Assembly: GCA_018266355.1 (NCBI GenBank)
Contig: JAFEAP010000011.1
Coordinates: forward strand, 62,001-126,000
Direction of reading: 5' to 3'
Source of the DNA: Bdellovibrionales bacterium
GTDB lineage: Bacteria; Bdellovibrionota; UBA1018
Length of the DNA: 64,000 nucleotides
The notes beneath the pieces are model-generated. The model saw only the letters and a program-made list of their open reading frames with translations, searched no databases and was not told the DNA's origin. Shown here one piece after another: positions 44,739 through 53,526 of the stretch (positions are counted from its first letter, which is position 1; the number at the start of each line of letters is the position of its first letter). Made by a program: the position numbers and the translations under genes.

Positions 44739-46616
44739 CTAACCGAGAAGCTCCAGCACGGCAAGTTCACGGCCCGCCTCGACGATCTCGCCCGGCGCGA
44801 CCTTCCACTCGAGGAGTTTCGCCGCGACCGGCACCGCGTGCGGCACGAGGATGCCGATCGATTCGAGCATGCACGCGCGATCGCGCGGCGCGAGCGTTTC
44901 ACCCGGATGCCGGAGGAGCGCGTGAATCCGACCCGGCGCGAGCGCGAGGATCTTCCGGATTTTCGTCGGCGCGGCCTTCGGCAACGCCACGCCCGCGCGG
45001 ACTCGACGAAGCCCGATCGCCCACGTGTCGTAGTGCACGAGCCATCGGTCCGATCCGCGATCGGCCGAGCCCGCCATCGGTTCGAAAAGGAATCGGATTC
45101 CGTCCGCCGTCTCGCCGGAAACTCCGGTCCCGTCGAAGTCGTCTCGCCGGAGGAGGACCGGCGCGCGCGCCGGATCCGGCGTAACCCACTGGCTTCCGAC
45201 GACCCACCGATCCGGACCGGCCGGTCCCGAGGGAAAGAGCGACGCCGCGAGATTCACCATCGACTGGACGGTCTCGAGCTCGGGAAACCCGGCCGGCACG
45301 AAATCCTCGTCCGTAAAGCCGGCGTGAATCAGGTTCTCGCGCACGAACGGGTGCTCGAGGTGCTCGAGGAGGAATCGCCGATTCGTCTGGACCTGTCCGG
45401 CGATCCAAATCTTCCCGATTTGCTCGCGAGCGGCAGCCAAAGCCGCCCGCCGGTCTTTCGCGAAGACGAAAAGCTCGCCGATCACGCCGGTCGAGGTCCA
45501 CGGCACTTCGCGGCCGGAAGCGTACCTCGTCATCCAGATCGTTTCCGTCTCGCCGTCCCCGTCCCGGCGATTCCGCACGAACGGCTCGGTCAACTCGCGG
45601 ATCATCCCCGGACACGGGATCTGACGGACGGGATCCTCCGCGTAAAACCGCATCGAAAGGCCGGCTCCGAACCGGGGCGGCCCCGGTTTCCGCTTCGGAA
45701 CCGGAAGCTGACCGAGCGCCGCGAGTTGCCACTCGACCGTACGGACGCCTCCGCCGCCGAGTTCTTCCCAGAGCGGGAAATTCGCGTTCATCCGCGCGTT
45801 CGCGTCGATCAGGTAAACGCGGTTCCCGTCGACGAGGAACTCCATCGACCCGAGCCCCGAAAAGCCGAGGTGCTTCACCCATTTCCGCACGGAATCGCGG
45901 AGCGCCTGTTCGACTTCCGCGCCGAGATCGCCGGCGGGAATGAATTGGATCATCCGCCGCCACCGGGTCTGCAGCGAGGCGTCCACGATCGCGAAAATCT
46001 CCAGGAACCGATCGCCATCGGCGCCGAACGGGACGACGAGGTGCCGGGCCGAAGGCGGACATCGCTCGACGATCACGCTCGCTTCGCCGTATCGGCGGGA
46101 AAGCTGTTCGAACCAAACCGGGACGATTTCCTTCAGGTGCGCGGCCGAGCCGACGACCTGGATCCCGTGGCCCTGGGCCACCTTGAGCGATTTCAGCACG
46201 ATCGGGAACTTCTCGCCCGTGCGATCGAGGAGCTCCTCGATCTCGCGCAAACTCGAAAGCGGGTCGAAACCGATCACGAGGTGGGGAATGCCCGCGGCGT
46301 CGGCCTCGAGCATGACGTTCAGCTTGTTCAAGCAGAGGGCCAGGTGACGGGCCGACGGGGAAACCGGGAAAAACCCGTGGGCGGCCACGAGCTGCGGGAA
46401 TTCCGGGCGATCGGCCCAAAACGAGAGACCCGGGTGGATGAAGGTCGAGGTCTCCGAGGCGTGCGCCGAGAGCCAGGAAACGAGCTCGGCGTCGGTGGCG
46501 GGCGTCTTCGCCGTCTCCGTCGCAATCCCGAGCGCGCGCAATTGGGTCGCGATCAGCTCCGCGAGTTCCGGCGGGCCGAAGACGAAGGCGCGCGTCTCGG
46601 TCGAATGGAGGGACAT
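44739..46616 (-). CDS. Degenerate biotin-carboxylase-like ATP-grasp protein with lysine-less biotinyl domain
   Basis: 625 aa from ATG 46614-46616; the frame is open 291 bp further but over a divergent gene. Residues 1-~110 match the pre-ATP-grasp part of acyl-CoA carboxylase alpha chains (FIHPGLSFWADRPEF). The ATP-grasp domain follows, but the Gly-rich loop is reduced to LKSLKVAQGHGIQVV, and the catalytic RxQVEHPxTE is RMNANFPLWE (about residue 272). The C-terminal ~70 residues form a biotinyl/lipoyl fold (APGRIHALLRHPGETL), yet EAMKM is ESIGI, so the biotin-accepting Lys is Gly. It is probably ATP-binding but not a biotin carboxylase. It pairs with the small PHA-like gene downstream. Confidence 0.75.
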   Translation of the reverse strand: MSLHSTETRAFVFGPPELAELIATQLRALGIATETAKTPATDAELVSWLSAHASETSTFIHPGLSFWADRPEFPQLVAAHGFFPVSPSARHLALCLNKLNVMLEADAAGIPHLVIGFDPLSSLREIEELLDRTGEKFPIVLKSLKVAQGHGIQVVGSAAHLKEIVPVWFEQLSRRYGEASVIVERCPPSARHLVVPFGADGDRFLEIFAIVDASLQTRWRRMIQFIPAGDLGAEVEQALRDSVRKWVKHLGFSGLGSMEFLVDGNRVYLIDANARMNANFPLWEELGGGGVRTVEWQLAALGQLPVPKRKPGPPRFGAGLSMRFYAEDPVRQIPCPGMIRELTEPFVRNRRDGDGETETIWMTRYASGREVPWTSTGVIGELFVFAKDRRAALAAAREQIGKIWIAGQVQTNRRFLLEHLEHPFVRENLIHAGFTDEDFVPAGFPELETVQSMVNLAASLFPSGPAGPDRWVVGSQWVTPDPARAPVLLRRDDFDGTGVSGETADGIRFLFEPMAGSADRGSDRWLVHYDTWAIGLRRVRAGVALPKAAPTKIRKILALAPGRIHALLRHPGETLAPRDRACMLESIGILVPHAVPVAAKLLEWKVAPGEIVEAGRELAVLELLG

Positions 46617-46680
46617 AGGGCTTAGGTTAGCAAAGGGGCCGGAAGTATGAGAAGGAGATGGTGACGAAATTACGAGATTT

Positions 46681-47958
46681 ATGAAGATTCCCGCGTCCCT
46701 CAGCACCGCCTTCGGCGACGACTTCCAGGCGACCCTGCTCGCCTTCGCGCTCGAGAACGAACTCCTTCCGGACGAAGGCGCGCTCGCGTCCGAGCGATTT
46801 TTGACGAGGTCGGTGATTCCCCACGTCGAGCGCCTCTCGACGCTCTTCAATCGCATCGAACCGGGAACCGAAGGGACGAAGATCCGCGCGCGCAAATCGG
46901 AAGACAAACCCGGCCTCGATCCGTATTGGAAAGAGTCGTCGAATCCGGAGAACTTCCGGCTCGCCTACTTCCTCGCGTTCATGCCGTCGAACGCGGCCCG
47001 CGCCGCGGCCGTCGTCGGAGAACTCTCGCGGTTAGGATTTCGCTATCCGGCGGGAATGAAGGCTTTCCGGGGCATCGAATGGGGCGCCGGTCCCGCGAGC
47101 GGGGCCGTCGGGATCGCGGCGGGAGTACGTCACGCCGACATCGGAGTTCCGCGCGAGGGGAATTGGGCGCTGATCGAACAAGACCGCGCCGTCCTCTCGC
47201 TCGGCGAGAAATGGGCGACGAAATTCTTCGAGTCGCAGGACCTCGGATGGAGCGTTCGGCCCTTCCACCGGAAGGTCGATTGGACGAAGCCGCTTCTTCC
47301 GGCCTCCGCACCTTCGTTCCACCTCTGGCTTTCGAGTTTCTTCCTGAACGAGGCGGAAATCCCGCTCGACGCCCTCGCCGCCCGGATCGTCGACAACTGG
47401 GAGCACCACCTCGAGGACGAAGGCCTGGCGGTTTTAATCGAACCCGCGCTTCGCGTCCAGTCGCGCCGTCTCCTCGAATTCCGGAAGCATCTTCTCGTCG
47501 AATTCGCGAAGCCGAAGCGAAAGGGCAAGTACCGGATCCTCCTCCCCTGCCTCGGGCACCAAGCCTGCGGCGCGCTCGCGACGGAAGGCGATTGGTGCCA
47601 CGAGGAAATCACGTGGTGGCGCCCGAAATATTTCCGCAAGATCGACGAGCTCGCGGGCCTCGACCGAAAGACCCTTCCGTTCAGCTACCTCGTCGTCGCG
47701 AAATCGAAGCGATCGCGCGAGGAGCTCCTACCGGCCCTCGGCTCCGCGAAGACGGATCGCCTCGTTTCGCCGGCCCACTCGGAAGGACGCGACCTCGAGT
47801 TCTTCGTCTGCGGCGAAGAAGGAAAACGGCGCGCGCGCTACCGGCCGGAATCCGACGACGAAGCGAAGGAAATCGAGCGCGGCTCGATCTTCCTCGACGC
47901 CGAAATCCGCGGCGACGCGCGGGCGGGACGGGTGGATTTGCGGAAGGGTGTGATTTGA
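46681..47958 (+). CDS. Rsm22-like small-subunit rRNA methyltransferase
   Basis: 425 aa. The central to C-terminal part carries LPCLGHQACGALATEGDWCHEE, matching the Cys/His signature (CPHxxxCP...WCHF) of Rsm22/mtRsm22 methyltransferases; four Cys/His residues could hold a metal cluster. The SAM-binding region is at GIEWGAGPASGAVGIAA. The N-terminus is helical. AAGGAG lies 24 nt upstream of the ATG, too far for an ideal site, so the start is uncertain. It is divergent from the carboxylase-like gene. Confidence 0.75.
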   Translation: MKIPASLSTAFGDDFQATLLAFALENELLPDEGALASERFLTRSVIPHVERLSTLFNRIEPGTEGTKIRARKSEDKPGLDPYWKESSNPENFRLAYFLAFMPSNAARAAAVVGELSRLGFRYPAGMKAFRGIEWGAGPASGAVGIAAGVRHADIGVPREGNWALIEQDRAVLSLGEKWATKFFESQDLGWSVRPFHRKVDWTKPLLPASAPSFHLWLSSFFLNEAEIPLDALAARIVDNWEHHLEDEGLAVLIEPALRVQSRRLLEFRKHLLVEFAKPKRKGKYRILLPCLGHQACGALATEGDWCHEEITWWRPKYFRKIDELAGLDRKTLPFSYLVVAKSKRSREELLPALGSAKTDRLVSPAHSEGRDLEFFVCGEEGKRRARYRPESDDEAKEIERGSIFLDAEIRGDARAGRVDLRKGVI

Positions 47959-47972
47959 GCTGAAGCGGCGCT

Positions 47973-48428
47973 GCTGAAGCCGAATCGGTATCTGAATCTG
48001 TTTTGTTTCAGTGGCTGGGGCGGCTCGGTTGTTGCTCGATTCGAGGCCATGCTTGAGAAATTCGATGCGTATCAGTTCGCGAAACGTTTCTATTGGTCGT
48101 GTAAATCTGTCAGAGTGCCGCGTTTTCTGCAGGAGCAACTTCTTCGGGCCAGTTCCTCGGTAGTCTTGAACCTCGCCGAAGGGGCCGGAAAGCGGACTCC
48201 TCAAGACCAACGGCGTTTCTACGCGATGGCATTCGGCAGCCTTCGCGAATCCCGGGCCATCCTCGAGATGGAGGAAATCAAGGATCCGGCGATTCTCCGC
48301 TTGGCGGACGATCTCGGAGCGATGCTCTACGTCTTGAGTCGTAAGCTCCCGAACCCCGGCCAAACTCCACCGTTAGCGGTCATCGCCACCGAAAACAAAA
48401 CGGATTCAGATACAGATTCGGTTTCAGC
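47973..48428. mobile_element. IVS-like element: 36-bp inverted repeats around a four-helix-bundle ORF
   Basis: The left arm (47973-48008) and right arm (48393-48428, reverse complement) agree at 33 of 36 positions, and a further GTGGC matches just inside after a one-base offset. They bound a single ORF of the four-helix-bundle/S23 family. This is the layout of intervening sequences found in 23S rRNA genes of Leptospira, Coxiella and others, but here it lies between protein genes. An RNA copy would fold into one long stem with the ORF in the loop. No target-site duplication is obvious. Confidence 0.65.
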
Positions 48429-48450
48429 TGCGCCGGCACCGAAAATGTAG
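48049..48450 (+). CDS. Four helix bundle protein (S23/IVS-encoded family)
   Basis: 133 aa. Family features: FDAYQFAKRFYWSCK, PRFLQEQLLRASSSVVLNLAEGAGK, FYAMAFGSLRESRAILEM. The four-helix part ends near residue 110; the last ~20 residues (ENKTDSDTDSVSAAPAPK) are encoded by the right inverted repeat, so the tail is a by-product of the repeat. Family members are the ORFs of 23S rRNA intervening sequences, and related proteins bind reverse transcriptases in diversity-generating elements. No reverse transcriptase is nearby. Confidence 0.85.
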   Translation: MLEKFDAYQFAKRFYWSCKSVRVPRFLQEQLLRASSSVVLNLAEGAGKRTPQDQRRFYAMAFGSLRESRAILEMEEIKDPAILRLADDLGAMLYVLSRKLPNPGQTPPLAVIATENKTDSDTDSVSAAPAPKM

Positions 48451-48453
48451 TGG

Positions 48454-48906
48454 CTATCCCCCGCCGCGCAGAAGCTTCTCAATCTCATCCGCCGAAACCG
48501 TCTCCCGAGCCCCACCAAGCGATTTAAGCGTCGCTTGCAGCCGATTCTTCAGGATGTCCTGCTCCTGGGTGTCCTCGGCCTTCCCGTGATGTTCGAGTAG
48601 GTATTTCACCGTCGTCAGCGCGTCCCAAAGGGCGGCGACGCATTTCTTGATCTGCGACCCCTTTTCGACGGACGGGCCCTTCACCGAAATCTCTTCGCCG
48701 AGGCCCGCGATTTCCGCGACGCCCGGAAGCGCGAGCTGCATCGCGGTCCCGCGGATCGCGAACATCATTTCCGAGAAGTGGCTGAATTCGCCCTTGTTCC
48801 CGTGCGGATCCGCCTCGATCCGCTTCAGCGCGTTTTCCGCGTCCTGAGCGAAACCGGTGAGTTCCTTCACGAAATCCAAGACTTTCTGATCGCGTTCCTG
48901 GCCCAT
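48454..48906 (-). CDS. Hpt-like helical protein lacking the phospho-accepting histidine
   Basis: 150 aa. The segment MMFAIRGTAMQLALPGVAEIAGLGEEI aligns with the histidine phosphotransfer helix (xHxLKGxAxxLG), but the His position is Phe (MMFAIRGTA), so phosphotransfer is not expected. N- and C-terminal parts are amphipathic helices. It starts 3 nt after the CheY-like gene stop, so the two probably act together. Identification rests on a single segment. Confidence 0.55.
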   Translation of the reverse strand: MGQERDQKVLDFVKELTGFAQDAENALKRIEADPHGNKGEFSHFSEMMFAIRGTAMQLALPGVAEIAGLGEEISVKGPSVEKGSQIKKCVAALWDALTTVKYLLEHHGKAEDTQEQDILKNRLQATLKSLGGARETVSADEIEKLLRGGG

Positions 48907-48909
48907 CGC

Positions 48910-49302
48910 TTAGAGCACCTTTCGCTTCAGAAGCGCGCCCATGACCTTCAAGCGCGCGTGTTCGGCCGTAAACGGCTTCATGATGTAGTCGTCGAGCCCG
49001 GATTTGAGCGCTTCGAGCACCCGCTCGCGGGTCCCTTCGGCGGTCAACATCACGAAGGTCGTGTCCTTGATCGAATCCTTCCCGCGAATCTCCTTGAGGA
49101 GCTCGATGCCCGACATCGGCGCCATGTGCCAATCGCAGATCAGGAGCTGGGCCGTCTGCTCGCTCATCATGCGCAGCGCTTCCAATCCGTTCGCGGCCGA
49201 GCGGATTTTCTCAAACCCGCAACTCCGCAGGATTTCTTTCACTTGGATGCGCATCGACTGGACGTCGTCGACGACGATGACTTGGACTTCGGAAGGTGAC
49301 AT
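48910..49302 (-). CDS. CheY-like single-domain response regulator
   Basis: 130 aa from ATG 49300-49302. Receiver domain: acidic pair VVDD, phospho-Asp in LLICDWHMAPMSG, Thr in VMLTAEG, Lys in YIMKPF. There is no output domain. The upstream frame is open but lacks similarity; AAGGA sits very close to the ATG. The partner gene downstream is Hpt-like. The gene is divergent from the helicase gene, and no kinase gene is in the window. Confidence 0.9.
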   Translation of the reverse strand: MSPSEVQVIVVDDVQSMRIQVKEILRSCGFEKIRSAANGLEALRMMSEQTAQLLICDWHMAPMSGIELLKEIRGKDSIKDTTFVMLTAEGTRERVLEALKSGLDDYIMKPFTAEHARLKVMGALLKRKVL

Positions 49303-49372
49303 TTCCTTAAGAGTGTAACCGGCGATTCGGAGATTGAGAAGAGCGGGTCTCGTCGCGTATAGAAAGTTAGCT

Positions 49373-51607
49373 TTGGACAAACTGCTCAAGAAACTGAACG
49401 CCGCTCAACGCGAAGCGGTTTACCACCAGCGCGGGCCGCTGCTCATCCTGGCCGGCGCCGGTTCCGGGAAAACCACGACCATGGCGACTCGGATCGCCTA
49501 CCTCGTCGCGAAACACCGTATTCGCGGAGAGAATATTCTCGGTCTTTCGTTCACGCGAAAGGCGGCCGGGGAGCTGAAAGAGCGCGTCGAAAAGATGATC
49601 GCGGAAACTTCCGGTCCGGAATTCGCGAAAGGTTTGACGCTCTCCACTTTTCACGCGCTCTGCGTGCGCATCCTCCGCGCGCGCGCCTCGGAAATCGGCT
49701 ATTCGCCCGATTTCACCATCCTCGACGAGAAGGACCAGGGCGACATCGTAAAATCGATCCTCCGCCAGATGAAGCTCGACGATCGGAAGTTCGACGCCGA
49801 TTTGATCAAATTCGAGATCGGCCAGGCGAAAAACCGGTTCTACTCCCCGGACCAGGCCCGCGACTTCTTCCTCGAGAGCGGCCGGCTGCCCGAGGACTAC
49901 GCGATTGCGGCCGCGAACGTCTACGAGCACTACCAGGAACGCCTCGCCGCGCTGAACGCGTTCGATTTCGACGACCTCCTCTTTCAGGCCGTGCGCCTCC
50001 TCGAAAAATCCGACGCCGCCCGCGAATTCTATAATCGGAAGTTCCAGTACATCCTTGTCGACGAGTACCAGGACACGAACCCGTCCCAATTCCGGCTCCT
50101 GCGCCTCCTCACCGAATCGCACGACAATATCTGCGTCGTCGGCGACGACGACCAGTCGATCTACGCCTGGCGGGGCGCCGACCCGACGCACATCCTCGAG
50201 TTCGGGAAACACTACCCCGGCGCGCGGACGATCACCCTCGACCAAAACTACCGTTCGACTTCGACGATCCTCGACGCCGCGAACGAGGTGATCACGAAGA
50301 ACCGGAAGCGCCATCCGAAACGCCTTTGGTCGGAGAACGGCCAGGGGGAACCGATCACGAACCTCATCGTCGAAGAAGACCGCGCCGAGGCCGAGACGGT
50401 GGCGGAGGAAATCCTCCGCCGTCGCGAGAACCCGGACCACCCGAGGCGCTGGCAGGATTTCGCCGTTCTATACCGTTCGAACCCCCAGTCGCGCCTCTTC
50501 GAGGAAGCCCTCCGCATGCGGAAGATCCCTTATAAGATCGTCGGGACGCTTTCCTACCTCGACCGCCGCGAGGTGAAGGACACGCTCTCGTATTGGCGGG
50601 TGATCCAAAACCCGAAGGACGACGCTTCCTTCCGCCGCATCTGCAACTGGCCGGCGCGCGGGTTCGGGAAGACGACCCTCGAGGCGATCAACACCTCGGC
50701 GCTCGCGAACGGAACCTCGCTCTTCGAGGCGTGCGAGGAGGCCGTCAAGGACGACCCGAATGGCGAGAACCTCTCCGCCGCGAAATCCCCGGGACTTTCT
50801 CCGAAGGCCGTCGCCGCCGTCCGAGCGTTCATCGAACTGATTCGCGGGATGCGCGCCGATCTCGACTCGACCCCGCTCGACCGGTCGGCCCTCTCCGATT
50901 GGGGTAAGCGCACGCTCGCGAAGATCCGCGTGAAGGAAACGCTGCTCGAAGAAGAGAAGGACGATCCCGCGCTCGCCGAACGGCGCTGGGAGAACGCGCT
51001 CGAACTCGCGAACGCCCTCGGCCAGGTCGACATCGAAGGGGCGCGCGCCGAAACCGCGGAATACGCCGATCTCGCGAGCGGCGCGAAGGCCGCCCTACGG
51101 GCCTCGGCGGGCGACCTCACGACGGTCGGCGTCCTTTCGAAATTCCTGCAGGCGATGACCCTCGATCCGAACGAAGACGACGACGAGGACGACACGCCGA
51201 AGGACGAAGTCACGCTCCTCACCCTCCACGGTTCGAAAGGACTCGAGTTCCCGGTCGTCTTCATGGTCGGTGCCGAGGAAGGATACCTCCCCCACCAGCG
51301 CACGATCGACGGCACCGGTCCGGAGGCCGCGCTCGGTTTCGACGAGGAACGCCGCCTCGCCTACGTCGGCATCACGCGTGCGAAAACCCACCTCGTGATC
51401 TCGCGGGCGAAGTTCCGCGTCCGGTACGGAAAGAAAGTGCCCCGCCTTCCCTCGCGCTTCCTCGAGGACATCCCGAAATCGCTGCTCCTCGTCCAGGACG
51501 AGTCCGAGGCGCCCGAACCGACCACCGCGGAAGCGAAGGAAGCCCACGAGGCGAAGGTGAAGGACTTCATGGCCTCCCTCCGCTCGCGCCTCCAAGGCAC
51601 GCCTTAG
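49373..51607 (+). CDS. UvrD/Rep/PcrA family ATP-dependent DNA helicase
   Basis: About 744 aa. SF1A motifs: Q-motif LNAAQREAV, Walker A LAGAGSGKTTTM, Ia LSFTRKAA, II LVDEYQDTNPSQ, III GDDDQSIYAWRGA, IV LDQNYRST, V TLHGSKGLEFPVVF, VI RRLAYVGITRAK. There is no ATG near the start of similarity; TTG 49373 (LDKLLKKLNAAQ) fits best and an upstream TTG at 49334 is the alternative. An acidic stretch (EDDDEDD) precedes motif V. It is a 3'-5' DNA translocase for repair or replication restart. Which paralogue cannot be decided. Confidence 0.93.
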   Translation: MDKLLKKLNAAQREAVYHQRGPLLILAGAGSGKTTTMATRIAYLVAKHRIRGENILGLSFTRKAAGELKERVEKMIAETSGPEFAKGLTLSTFHALCVRILRARASEIGYSPDFTILDEKDQGDIVKSILRQMKLDDRKFDADLIKFEIGQAKNRFYSPDQARDFFLESGRLPEDYAIAAANVYEHYQERLAALNAFDFDDLLFQAVRLLEKSDAAREFYNRKFQYILVDEYQDTNPSQFRLLRLLTESHDNICVVGDDDQSIYAWRGADPTHILEFGKHYPGARTITLDQNYRSTSTILDAANEVITKNRKRHPKRLWSENGQGEPITNLIVEEDRAEAETVAEEILRRRENPDHPRRWQDFAVLYRSNPQSRLFEEALRMRKIPYKIVGTLSYLDRREVKDTLSYWRVIQNPKDDASFRRICNWPARGFGKTTLEAINTSALANGTSLFEACEEAVKDDPNGENLSAAKSPGLSPKAVAAVRAFIELIRGMRADLDSTPLDRSALSDWGKRTLAKIRVKETLLEEEKDDPALAERRWENALELANALGQVDIEGARAETAEYADLASGAKAALRASAGDLTTVGVLSKFLQAMTLDPNEDDDEDDTPKDEVTLLTLHGSKGLEFPVVFMVGAEEGYLPHQRTIDGTGPEAALGFDEERRLAYVGITRAKTHLVISRAKFRVRYGKKVPRLPSRFLEDIPKSLLLVQDESEAPEPTTAEAKEAHEAKVKDFMASLRSRLQGTP

Positions 51608-51615
51608 GCCCGGAA

Positions 51616-51655
51616 ACGCGAAAAGACGAGAGGCGGAGCCCCTCGTCCTTCGCGT
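51616..51655. terminator. Strong hairpin between convergent genes
   Basis: Nested dyads ACGCGAA/TTCGCGT (51616-51622, 51649-51655) and GACGAG/CTCGTC (51625-51630, 51642-51647). It lies between the stops of the helicase (51607) and FG-GAP lipoprotein (51679). There is no T-tract, so it may act as a transcript-end stabiliser or a Rho-assisted end. Confidence 0.5.
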
Positions 51656-51678
51656 CCACTCCCTCGTGGATAGGCTGA

Positions 51679-53526
51679 CTACTGACCTTTGATGAATTCG
51701 AAGATCTGCGGCGAACACGCGAAGTAGAGCATGTCGATCTTTCCGTCGCCGTCGAGGTCGGCGAGGTCGAAGTTCGACTCCGCCCACCAGAAGATCGACG
51801 ATCCGCCTTCGATCGCGTTCGCCGGGCTGACCGACGAGACTCCCGTCGCGAGGTCGGCCGCGGAAGAGGCGAAGTAGATCCCCGTCTTGTCAGTATAGAG
51901 GAGACGGTTCTTGCCGCCGAAGTAGATTTCCGGGGATCCGTCGAGGTTCAAGTCGGCGATCGAGTTCGCGCCGCTGAATTGCTCGGTCGGAGCCCAGATC
52001 GAGCTCGAAGCGAGGGTGTTGTCCGAGGAGTTCGATTGGAGGTAATAACCGCCGTTCGGGTTCCCTTGCGCGGTCGCCACCACGTCCGGCTTCGAGTCGC
52101 CGTTCAGGTAGCCGATCGTGAAGAGACCGGAATTCGGCGTCGCCACCGAACGTCCCGTCGCCACGCTGAAGGTGCCGGACTTCGATTGCGGATAGACGAC
52201 GAGTTTCGCGCTCGCGATGTCGTCTCCGACCATCGCCACGATGTCGAGTTTCCCGTCGTCGTCCATGTCCGCGATCTTCACGTCGCTGAACCGGGACACC
52301 GCCGCTTCGTCGAGCGAGTCGCTCTGGACGAATCCGGAGCCGGTGTTGTGATAGATCGCGATGTGGCTCTTCGTCCACGCCGAACCGTTATACCGGCCGC
52401 CCGCCACGACCACGTCCGGATTCCCGTCGTGATCGAGGTCCGCGACCGCCATGCCGTAAGCGTAGGCTTGGTCCGCGGCCGAAACGCCCGTCTGCATCAC
52501 GCAGGTCGAGGCGCCGAAGCTGCCGCCCGAGTTCATCATGTAACAGAGACCGGAGGTATAGGCCGAGCTGTCGACGCGGACGTAGACGAGATCGAGGTCC
52601 CCATCGCCGTCGATATCGACGAACTTCACGCCGTAGATGTTCGACTGGCTCGAAACGAGGCGCGTATCGTAGACGTACTGACCCGTGCCGGAGTCGAACT
52701 TATAGAGGTAGATGCCCGGAGCGACGGAAGCGCCCGCGCCGTCGGTCCCTTCCGCGTAAGCGAAATCGAGGTTGCCGTCGCCGTTATAGTCGCCGATCCC
52801 GCGAGCGTAATCCGGCCACGCGCGATACGGACCGAAGTAATTCGCCGGCGAGAAGGCTTGCTGGGGAGACCAGCTCGAGATCGCGGAGGTCACCGTGGCG
52901 AAGCCGTAGGACGAACCGCCCTTCACGGAATCGTAAAGCTCGGTGTTATAGAGACCCGCCTTGGCCGGGAGCGTGACTTGGTTGCCCGCGCTCACGTTCG
53001 AAGTATAAACGAGCGAGGCCGTTTGAACGTCGAAGAACTTCAGGCGGAGGTCAGCCGAAGAAGCGTTCGAGAAGCTGATCGGGACCGAGGCGCCGGCCGG
53101 GCCGGCGAGATTCTTCGAATTCGACTGGACCGGGGCGACGTACGCGATCGGCTTCGTGTCCATCCGTTTCGAAACGTTCCCGTCGGCGTCGCGCGTCCAG
53201 ACGCTGAGTACGTAAGTGCCGACCGGGCCCGGATCGAAGGACGCGGGAAGCGCGCCCGGGAACCAAATGCAGTCGTCCACGTTCGTATCGTTCTTCAGGA
53301 TACAGAACTCGACCGCGCCCGCTTCTACTTCGGGCGCGTATTTCATCTTGAAGGTGTCCGAAGTCGGGCTGACGTTCGCGACCGCCACCAGGTCGACCTG
53401 GGCCGAAGAAGCGATCGACCGACCGCCGAGCGCCTTGATCTGCACGCATCCCGCGAAAAGCGAGATCGCGGTCACGCCGCCCAAAACGGAAATAGTTTTC
53501 ATGGAACCAACACGCCAATTCAACAT
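51679..53526 (-). CDS. FG-GAP/VCBS beta-propeller lipoprotein
   Basis: 615 aa. Lipobox LFAGC near residue 27. The start at 53526 is supported by GAGG 8 nt upstream; a second Met at 53500-53502 (MKTISVLGG) is possible. After a ~220-residue N-terminal region, seven FG-GAP repeats with calcium-binding loops appear: DYNGDGNLD, DIDGDGDLD, DLDHDGNPD, DMDDDGKLD, YLNGDSKPD, DLNLDGSPE, DLDGDGKID. That is a full seven-bladed integrin-alpha-like propeller. It is predicted to be envelope-anchored and exposed. The fifth and sixth loops deviate from consensus. Confidence 0.88.
   Translation of the reverse strand: MLNWRVGSMKTISVLGGVTAISLFAGCVQIKALGGRSIASSAQVDLVAVANVSPTSDTFKMKYAPEVEAGAVEFCILKNDTNVDDCIWFPGALPASFDPGPVGTYVLSVWTRDADGNVSKRMDTKPIAYVAPVQSNSKNLAGPAGASVPISFSNASSADLRLKFFDVQTASLVYTSNVSAGNQVTLPAKAGLYNTELYDSVKGGSSYGFATVTSAISSWSPQQAFSPANYFGPYRAWPDYARGIGDYNGDGNLDFAYAEGTDGAGASVAPGIYLYKFDSGTGQYVYDTRLVSSQSNIYGVKFVDIDGDGDLDLVYVRVDSSAYTSGLCYMMNSGGSFGASTCVMQTGVSAADQAYAYGMAVADLDHDGNPDVVVAGGRYNGSAWTKSHIAIYHNTGSGFVQSDSLDEAAVSRFSDVKIADMDDDGKLDIVAMVGDDIASAKLVVYPQSKSGTFSVATGRSVATPNSGLFTIGYLNGDSKPDVVATAQGNPNGGYYLQSNSSDNTLASSSIWAPTEQFSGANSIADLNLDGSPEIYFGGKNRLLYTDKTGIYFASSAADLATGVSSVSPANAIEGGSSIFWWAESNFDLADLDGDGKIDMLYFACSPQIFEFIKGQ

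Noticed and set aside
44739..46616. Annotation as acetyl/propionyl-CoA carboxylase alpha subunit
   Set aside because: The biotin Lys and catalytic motif are missing, so the enzyme name would mislead.
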